This document shows, in pieces, positions 58,575 to 64,000 of a DNA stretch of 64,000 nucleotides. The stretch covers positions 1 through 64,000 of the forward strand of contig CAYFVU010000004.1 of assembly GCA_964346645.1 (NCBI GenBank). The letters are read 5' to 3'. The notes under the pieces are model-generated. The model searched no databases. It saw only the letters and a list, made by a program, of their open reading frames with translations, and was not told where the DNA came from. The first letter of the stretch is position 1. The number at the start of each line of letters is the position of its first letter. The translations under genes were made by a program, and so were the position numbers. The stretch is from CAYFVU01 sp964346645 (GTDB lineage: Bacteria; Spirochaetota; Spirochaetia; DSM-16054; Sediminispirochaetaceae).

Positions 58575-61500
58575 TCAGCTAAACAGCCCGAGGATGTCCT
58601 CGTTCGACAGCTCCCGCAAAGCTCCGCTCTCTCCGCGGATGAGACTCTCCGAGATCCGGCGCTTGCGCTCCTGGAGGCGGAGCATCTTCTCCTCGATGGT
58701 GCCCGTGGTCACGAGGCGGTAGGCGAAGACCGAGCCCTCGCGGCCTATTCTGTGCGCCCGGTCGATCGCCTGGGACTCCACCGCAGGATTCCACCACGGG
58801 TCGAGGAGGAAGACGTAATCGGCGGCAGTGAGGTTTATCCCCACTCCGCCCGCCCTCAGGCTGATGAGGAAGACCGCCGCACCCTCGGCCGCCTGGAACC
58901 CGGCGATATCCCGCTCCCTTCTCTTGAGGGGAGTCTTGCCCTCCAGGCGGTAGAGCCCGAGTCCGGCCCCCGACATCCTCGTCTCCACCTCGTCGAGAAC
59001 GCCGGTAAACTGAGAGAAGACGAGCGCCTTGTTCCCCTCGTCTCTCAGCTCGAGCAGACGGTCGTAGAGCATATCCATCTTTGCACTCGGCACCGCGGCG
59101 TACTCCCGATCGACGAGGACGGGAAGAATAGCCGCCTGACGGAGCCGGAGCATCGCCTCGAGGATCTTCGTGTTCGACTTTTGCCGTTCCCCCGCACGGA
59201 TGAGTCTCTCCACCTCTTCGGCATAGTGGAGGCGCAGCGACTCATAGACCTGCACCTGCCGCTTTCCCGCTTCTGCGTACTGCACGAGCTCCTCCTTCGG
59301 CGGCAGTTCGGGGGCGACGGCCTTCTTGGTCCTGCGGAGAATAAGGGGGCGAATGAGGCGCCGCAGTCGCTCGGCTCCGTCGCTGCCTCCCTCCGCATCC
59401 CGGGAGACGTTTCGAGTCTCCTCAAAACTGCCCTCCTCGATTTCCGTTCCGAAGCGCATCGAGAAGGTCGATCGGTTTCCGAGGATACCCGGCATCAGGA
59501 CGTCGAGAAGCGACCAGAGCTCGACCACGGAGTTCTCCACCGGCGTTCCGGTGAGGGCGAGCCTATGGGGGACCTCGAGCGAGGCGACCGCCCGACGGCG
59601 CTTGGTCTTCGGATTCTTGATCGCCTGCGCCTCGTCGAGCACGAGGTAGTCGAATTCGACCTTCCGCATCAGCTCCGCATCCCGCTGCAAGGTGGCGTAG
59701 CCGACGAAGACGATGTCCACCCTCTCGAAAGCCTCCGCCCTCTCCGCTCGCCCGGCACCGGCGTGGACCGCCGCGCGGAAGTGCGGGGTAAACCTGCTCG
59801 CCTCCCGCAGCCAGTTGCCCAACGTGCTGACCGGACACACCACGAGGGCCCTTCTCATCTCCCCCGCCTCGCGCACCTTCGCGAGCAAGGCCAGAGTCTG
59901 TATCGTCTTGCCGAGCCCCATGTCGTCGGCCAGGCAGCCGCCGAGTCCGTAGCTATGGAGAAACCAGAGCCAGGAGAGCCCGCTCTTCTGATAGGGGCGG
60001 AGCTGTCCCGTAAAAGAAGGCGGCGCCTCCGTCTCCTCGAGACCGGAGAAGGAGGAGAGTCTCTCCCGGAGCGAGAAGAAGTCGCGGAGCGCCGGATGCT
60101 CCGGGTTACGGAGCTCTTCGGCGACCCGCTCCAGCGCAACGAGGTCCCGCCGGCCGACCCTCCGCGAGTGCAGAGCCGTGAGAATCGCCTCTACATCCGC
60201 ACCGGGAGGCAGCACGAACTTTCTTCCCCCGGCCTCTACGAGTCCCCGCGCATACACCTGCTCTATAGGGACGAAGCCCTCCTCGAACTCGAAGCCCGGC
60301 TCGATACTCAGCCAATCCTCACCGCTCGAGGCGACACGCAACGTGCTCCTTCCCGGTGCCCGCTCGATCTTCTCCTTCCGTATTCGCAGCTCGAAACCGC
60401 GGCTCATTAGGTCGCCGACGACCGAGCTCACGATCTCGTAGAGCTCGGATTCGACGAAGAACTGAGGCAACTCCTGTTTACCCGAGATCTCCTCCTCGTC
60501 ACAGTATCCATCGAGAAATGAACGCAGCCACGGCTCGAGCTGCATCCTGTACCCGTGCTCCTCGAGAGCGGTACCGAGCAGCTCCAGGAAGTGCTCCTCC
60601 GCCTCCTCTTGAGGAGCGATAAACCACACGGTCTCGGTCGCCACCTGTGCAGAGTCGGTGAGCTCCTTCGCCTCCGCCGCCGACACCGGTATGAGCGCCC
60701 CGCTTCGGAGAGACCGTTCCTGCGCGCTGCCGTAGCGAAAACTCATCCGCAGTGAAGTGCGCTCCTCCGACATCCGGAAACCGACGAACCGCGGGTTGGC
60801 CGGGTAGTCGAAATCGACCACCGGTGTCGGGACCACGGAGATGATCCGCACACTCGCCGGCACCTCTTCGGCCTCGATAAACCCGGGAAAACGGCGACGG
60901 CAGAGCTCTGCAAAATTTCGCACCTCCTCGGCCCCGAGGTACCGGGGAAGCTTGAAGACCGAGGCTACCGCTCCGACATATCCGTCGGGTTCGATCTCTC
61001 CGTCGCGTCCGCCCTCCGGGTCGGAGTCGAAGAGATACCAGAGACTCCCCGTCTCCGAATTGGACACGAGGATGATCTCACCGTCGCTCTCGTAGTCCAT
61101 CGCCCTTGCGTCGTAGGGCTCGCCGTAGCCCTCTTTGTCCGTGAGCTCTATCTTCGGCCGGTACACCAAGCCGCCCGCCAATTTACCTGATATTCCGGCT
61201 GACTGGCCCCCTTCGGCGGTCCAACGAACGCGTACCTCGGCGATCCTTCGCAGCCGAGCCTCCTTCTCGCGCTCTATCCGGCCGGCTCTCTCGAGAAAGA
61301 GGTCTACCGGCAAGGCGAAGCCCTCCTCGCCTCGACGCAGCGCCCGGCTGTACCACAACTTCAGCAGCTCGACCGCCCGCCTCCTCCGCCCCTCCACGGA
61401 CAGGCACATCCGCATGAGGCGCTCGGTAGTCGCGTCTCCCCTCCGCCGCTCTTTTCCCGGGCCAAACTTCTCCAGCCTCCCGTCTGCACCGTCCCTTCGC

Positions 61501-62165
61501 AGATACACGAGGACCGGCTCTATCCACAGGACCCTGTGCATCGAGCGGTAGGGATCGGGCATCCGCACGAGCCGGAAGGCCGGACGAAACCGAGCCGTCT
61601 CAGAGACCGTGCCCACGGTCTCGCCGAATCCGGCCTCATCTGAGAAGAAGTCGCTGAAATCCAGTTGCTCCTGGCCGCCGGAGCCCGTCTCCACCACCCC
61701 GAGGAGCTCCCCCGGAGTGAACTCCCTCTGCTCGGAAGCTGTGGCACCGAATCGTCGAGAGACTGCATCTTCGGGCCAGCCGAGCGCTCCTGCTCCGGGT
61801 CCACGGGAAGCCCCCGAAACTCTCGAACCTCCTAAGAGCCCGCGAGACCCGGTGGGATGATCCCGTAGGTTGTAGAGGAGGGCCCCCGCGTGCTTGCAGG
61901 GGTAGTAGTCCGAGGGACAGTCGCAGTCGAAGAGCAGACCACCTTCTCTACGATAGACCGATGTCCAGTAGATGTCGCTCCGTCCGGTCACCCGTGCGAT
62001 CACCTCTTCATCGCTCATCTGTAGGACGTCACATGCCTCCTCTTCGTACAGCATGAGTGCCCTGCGCCGCAGCGGCTCGTTCTCGAACAGCCCGTCGAGG
62101 TCCATTCCCGACAAGTGACGGTGCCACTCCATCGCCACCTGCATATCGTGAGTTGATGAGCTCAT
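58575..62165 (-). CDS. SNF2/SWI2-family helicase with SWIM zinc finger
   Basis: A 1196-aa DNA-dependent ATPase. The SWIM finger is near residues 78-93 (DCDCPSDYYPCKHAGALL, with C-x-C and C-x-H). After a long middle region comes the SNF2 core: motif I DDMGLGKTIQTLALL, motif II LDEAQAIKNP (DEAQ), motif III ALTGTPVEN, then the helicase-C part with FSQFTGVLDEV, LISLRAGGVGINLTAADYVFLLDPWWNP and RAHRIGRE. It belongs to the bacterial RapA/HepA-like SWIM-SNF2 group that remodels protein-DNA complexes. The ATG at 62165 has no obvious Shine-Dalgarno. Convergent with the UvrD-like helicase. Confidence 0.93.
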   Translation of the reverse strand: MSSSTHDMQVAMEWHRHLSGMDLDGLFENEPLRRRALMLYEEEACDVLQMSDEEVIARVTGRSDIYWTSVYRREGGLLFDCDCPSDYYPCKHAGALLYNLRDHPTGSRGLLGGSRVSGASRGPGAGALGWPEDAVSRRFGATASEQREFTPGELLGVVETGSGGQEQLDFSDFFSDEAGFGETVGTVSETARFRPAFRLVRMPDPYRSMHRVLWIEPVLVYLRRDGADGRLEKFGPGKERRRGDATTERLMRMCLSVEGRRRRAVELLKLWYSRALRRGEEGFALPVDLFLERAGRIEREKEARLRRIAEVRVRWTAEGGQSAGISGKLAGGLVYRPKIELTDKEGYGEPYDARAMDYESDGEIILVSNSETGSLWYLFDSDPEGGRDGEIEPDGYVGAVASVFKLPRYLGAEEVRNFAELCRRRFPGFIEAEEVPASVRIISVVPTPVVDFDYPANPRFVGFRMSEERTSLRMSFRYGSAQERSLRSGALIPVSAAEAKELTDSAQVATETVWFIAPQEEAEEHFLELLGTALEEHGYRMQLEPWLRSFLDGYCDEEEISGKQELPQFFVESELYEIVSSVVGDLMSRGFELRIRKEKIERAPGRSTLRVASSGEDWLSIEPGFEFEEGFVPIEQVYARGLVEAGGRKFVLPPGADVEAILTALHSRRVGRRDLVALERVAEELRNPEHPALRDFFSLRERLSSFSGLEETEAPPSFTGQLRPYQKSGLSWLWFLHSYGLGGCLADDMGLGKTIQTLALLAKVREAGEMRRALVVCPVSTLGNWLREASRFTPHFRAAVHAGAGRAERAEAFERVDIVFVGYATLQRDAELMRKVEFDYLVLDEAQAIKNPKTKRRRAVASLEVPHRLALTGTPVENSVVELWSLLDVLMPGILGNRSTFSMRFGTEIEEGSFEETRNVSRDAEGGSDGAERLRRLIRPLILRRTKKAVAPELPPKEELVQYAEAGKRQVQVYESLRLHYAEEVERLIRAGERQKSNTKILEAMLRLRQAAILPVLVDREYAAVPSAKMDMLYDRLLELRDEGNKALVFSQFTGVLDEVETRMSGAGLGLYRLEGKTPLKRRERDIAGFQAAEGAAVFLISLRAGGVGINLTAADYVFLLDPWWNPAVESQAIDRAHRIGREGSVFAYRLVTTGTIEEKMLRLQERKRRISESLIRGESGALRELSNEDILGLFS

Positions 62166-62231
62166 AGGATTTCTCGCTTTCCGCAGTCACTCGAGCAGCT
62201 CCCGCGGCTCCACACTTTCATTTGTTAGAGC

Positions 62232-62339
62232 TTAGCTCAATTGTCTCGGATCTGCAAGAACGCACTGCCGGGTATCGTACTCTACGAACAACCATTCGAG
62301 CGCATTCGCCGCCTTCGCGTAGTTCTCCGAGGCCCGCAT
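62232..62339 (-). CDS. Small ORF, 35 aa, upstream of the SNF2 gene
   Basis: A 35-codon frame begins at ATG 62339 after a strong GAGGAGG (10 nt upstream) and ends TAA at 62234-62232, 66 nt before the SNF2 start on the same strand. It reads MRASENYAKAANALEWLFVEY and ends LADPRQLS. The strong ribosome binding site and G+C-rich codons support translation. It may be a leader peptide or a small partner of the helicase. No homologue recognised. Confidence 0.5.
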   Translation of the reverse strand: MRASENYAKAANALEWLFVEYDTRQCVLADPRQLS

Positions 62340-62380
62340 ATCCTGTTTCCTCCTCAATGGGCGAGGGATTCTACTGCCGA

Positions 62381-62400
62381 TGCAAGATTTGATCCACTAA
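62381..62400 (+). repeat. Direct repeat, right copy (upstream of SNF2 gene)
   Basis: TGCAAGATTTGATCCACTAA, the partner of the copy at 58544-58563. It lies in the region from which the small ORF and SNF2 gene would be transcribed. Confidence 0.6.
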
Positions 62401-62432
62401 AAACGGTATAGGTCGCGTTTCGCAGACAGCTG

Positions 62433-62438
62433 TGCTAT
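62433..62438 (+). promoter_or_regulatory. Extended -10 promoter of the agmatinase-like gene
   Basis: TGCTATACT (TATACT close to 62433-62438) is an extended -10 without a good -35, about 48 nt before the ATG. This gene has a leader with AGGAAAG before the start. Confidence 0.5.
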
Positions 62439-62485
62439 ACTTCGGTGTGTGTCGACTTACGTTCAGTTCGATTGAATAAGGAAAG

Positions 62486-63466
62486 ATGCCTATGCCGAAC
62501 CTGAGAAGATACCATCCGGTCGATTCTTCGAAAGTTTCCCGATTCTGCGGCGTGAGATCATTCATGCGACTGCCGCAATTGAGAGTCTGTGAGGACGTCG
62601 ATTTCGCAATCGTCGGCGCCCCCGCCGATACCGGCTCGACCTTCCGACCCGGACAAAGATTCGCACCGGCAGCCATCCGCGAAATGTCAATGATGCTGAG
62701 GGCCGCGAGTCTGACACTCGACATCAACATGTTCGAATACATCTCCGGTATCGACTGGGGAGATGCCAATGTGAGCCCCTGCGATCTCGCAAAAGCCCAC
62801 AAGGCGATAGAGGCGGAAGTTTATGAGATAATCTCCGGCGGCGTAATCCCGGTTTGCCTAGGAGGGGATCACTCCGTTACATTGCCGCAATTGAGGGCCG
62901 TGGCCCGCAGGCATGGTCCGGTAGCCCTCGTGCACTTCGACGCTCACCTCGACACCTACGACATCGAGAACGGCGACAGCCTTACCCACGGCACCCCGTT
63001 TTACATTGCATGTCAGGAAGGTCTCATCGACACCTCGCATTCCATACAGGTCGGCATACGCGGGCTCTTCAACACCTCTGCACGAAAGGTGTCTGAGGAT
63101 CTCGGGTTCGAGGTCATTATGTCGGAGGAAATGCGGGAGATGGGATTGGATGAGGTAGCCCGGCAGATAAACGAGCGCGTCGGCGACTCGAAGGCTTTCT
63201 TGACCTTCGACATAGACTTCGTCGATCCCGCCTTCGCGCCGGGGACCGGCACCATCGAGGTCGGCGGGTTTTCGAGTTACGAAGCCCTGAAACTGCTTCG
63301 CTCGACCAGGGACCTCGACTATACGGCCATGGATATCGTCGAGGTGCTGCCCTCCTTCGATCCAACACAGATAACCGCCTATCTCGGCGGCAGCATCGTG
63401 CACGAGTTCCTTGCCATGCTCGCCTATAGAAAGAGAAAAGGAACCAATTCTCGTCAAAAAATTTAG
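62486..63466 (+). CDS. Ureohydrolase family protein (agmatinase-like)
   Basis: A 326-aa arginase/agmatinase-fold enzyme. Binuclear manganese ligands are all present: GGDHSVTLPQ (His), HFDAHLDTYD (Asp, His, Asp) and TFDIDFVDPAFAPGTGT (two Asp). VGAPADTGSTFRPGQRFAPAAIRE is the N-terminal family signature, typical of agmatinases. It hydrolyses a guanidino compound to urea, most simply agmatine to putrescine. Guanidinobutyrase or guanidine hydrolase activity cannot be excluded from sequence. Start at the first ATG, after AGGAAAG. Confidence 0.88.
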   Translation: MPMPNLRRYHPVDSSKVSRFCGVRSFMRLPQLRVCEDVDFAIVGAPADTGSTFRPGQRFAPAAIREMSMMLRAASLTLDINMFEYISGIDWGDANVSPCDLAKAHKAIEAEVYEIISGGVIPVCLGGDHSVTLPQLRAVARRHGPVALVHFDAHLDTYDIENGDSLTHGTPFYIACQEGLIDTSHSIQVGIRGLFNTSARKVSEDLGFEVIMSEEMREMGLDEVARQINERVGDSKAFLTFDIDFVDPAFAPGTGTIEVGGFSSYEALKLLRSTRDLDYTAMDIVEVLPSFDPTQITAYLGGSIVHEFLAMLAYRKRKGTNSRQKI

Positions 63467-63565
63467 CAAGGCTAATTTATTATATGGTCAGCATCTATAC
63501 TTGCAACCCCATAGACAAAAAGAGCGTATAGTTATAAAAAGGTGTGAATTTATAAGGAGGAATTT

Positions 63566-64000
63566 GTGGCCTTTGACGGTAACGCACTCGTCTACAGTGA
63601 AGGATACTTCAATACCACCTGGGGGAAAACCGCCCATGGGCTGGTCCGTTTTACCAGACGTTACGAGGTGAAAGGGGTTGTGGACAGCCGCTACGCGGGG
63701 CGCGACGCCGGTGAAGTGCTCGACGGCTGCCCATCCGGAATCCCGGTGTATCCCGATGTCGAAACTGCGGTCAAGGCCGGGAGGGAAAAGGACGTTCCGA
63801 TAAGTCACCTGGTATTCGGTATAGCTCCGGATGGAGGGGTGCTCGAGAGGTACATGCGCGAAGACCTCCTCTCGGCCCTCCGCATGGGGCTGAATATCGA
63901 TTGCGGGATGCACTACTTCCTCTCCGAAGACCCGGAGATGGTCGCAGCGGCAGAAGAGAGCGGCGCAACGATCCGCGATATAAGGAAGACTCCGCCGAGA
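63566..64000 (+). CDS. DUF1611 family protein (DgcN-like), 3' end beyond the window
   Basis: The first 145 codons of a gene that continues past base 64000. Start is GTG 63566 with AAGGAGG 5 nt upstream. Features: ALVYSEGYFNTTWGKTAHGLVR, YEVKGVVDSRYAGRDAGEVLDG and HLVFGIAPDGG, then LRMGLNIDCGMHYFLSED. This is the N-terminal Rossmann-like part of DUF1611; family members with a C-terminal P-loop domain include DgcN, linked to N-acyl-D-glutamate metabolism. It follows the agmatinase-like gene after 99 nt of A+T-rich DNA. Function here not known. Confidence 0.75.
   Translation, partial: MAFDGNALVYSEGYFNTTWGKTAHGLVRFTRRYEVKGVVDSRYAGRDAGEVLDGCPSGIPVYPDVETAVKAGREKDVPISHLVFGIAPDGGVLERYMREDLLSALRMGLNIDCGMHYFLSEDPEMVAAAEESGATIRDIRKTPPR

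Noticed and set aside
58752..60410. 552-codon frame on the plus strand
   Set aside because: Antisense to the SNF2 helicase core; a by-product of high G+C third positions.
56349..62165. UvrD-like and SNF2-like genes as a phage-defence island
   Set aside because: Both are common chromosomal helicase types; no nuclease, methyltransferase or other defence partner adjoins them apart from an ordinary toxin-antitoxin pair 2 kb away.
1..64000. tRNA, rRNA, CRISPR arrays, insertion sequences, prophage genes
   Set aside because: I checked the longer intergenic regions for tRNA-like T arms, regular repeats and transposase-like frames and found none.

Overview
The window is 64 kb of about 57 % G+C bacterial chromosome, densely coding, with one 100-N assembly gap (27542-27641). 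No rRNA, tRNA, insertion sequence, prophage or CRISPR array is visible. The best fit is a free-living, saccharolytic, probably anaerobic spirochaete. The grounds are PPi-type phosphofructokinase, periplasmic sugar-binding proteins whose mature ends begin AGGQKE or AGGKQE, a NADase-type glycan-binding domain protein, and many LacI-regulated ABC sugar transporters. This is an inference from gene content, not a phylogeny.

Layout. 1-1.2 kb: encapsulin shell (cut by the window edge) and its encapsulated ferritin, on the minus strand. 1.3-9 kb: housekeeping and stress genes (PHP phosphoesterase, two methyltransferases, exonuclease III, thioredoxin reductase, PerR-like repressor divergent from a Dps-like ferritin, EamA exporter). 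9-14.8 kb: a secreted glycan-binding protein and an operon of a ThDP enzyme, BASS transporter, epimerase and SDR. 14.9-31.5 kb: a cyclitol (inositol or aminoinositol) regulon. 31.6-40.2 kb: a GH31/ABC-transporter operon under a fourth LacI regulator. 40.2-49 kb: 6-phosphogluconate dehydrogenase, a LarA-like epimerase, PPi-PFK, a mannonate-type SDR and tagaturonate epimerase. 49-64 kb: IMP dehydrogenase with a structured leader, sirtuin, a VapC/Phd-type toxin-antitoxin pair, a VWA protein, a UvrD-like helicase, a SNF2-SWIM helicase, an agmatinase-like enzyme and a DUF1611 gene cut by the window end.

How the genes work together. IolG-, IolM-, IolN- and IolO-like enzymes (17985, 29059, 30355, 17165) plus UxaE (47466) and an SDR (46538) spell the Thermotoga-type inositol route: inositol to inosose, diketo-inositol, 5-keto-gluconate, tagaturonate, fructuronate, mannonate. 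A DegT aminotransferase in the same operon suggests that an aminocyclitol may be the entry substrate. A LarA-type epimerase next to gnd could carry mannonate to gluconate.

The most unusual part is 19.1-26.5 kb. An Frc-like ABC transporter (binding protein, permease, ATPase) is flanked by two proteins, each an ABC ATPase domain fused to a histidine-kinase core, and by an NtrC-type sigma54 response regulator. One fusion keeps the ATP-binding kinase domain but has Gln where the phosphorylated His should be. The other keeps the His but has lost the ATP-binding motifs. A consensus sigma54 promoter and an upstream palindrome precede the binding-protein gene. I read this as a two-component system in which transporter-like ATPases may report transport activity and a split kinase passes the signal to sigma54 activation of the transporter.
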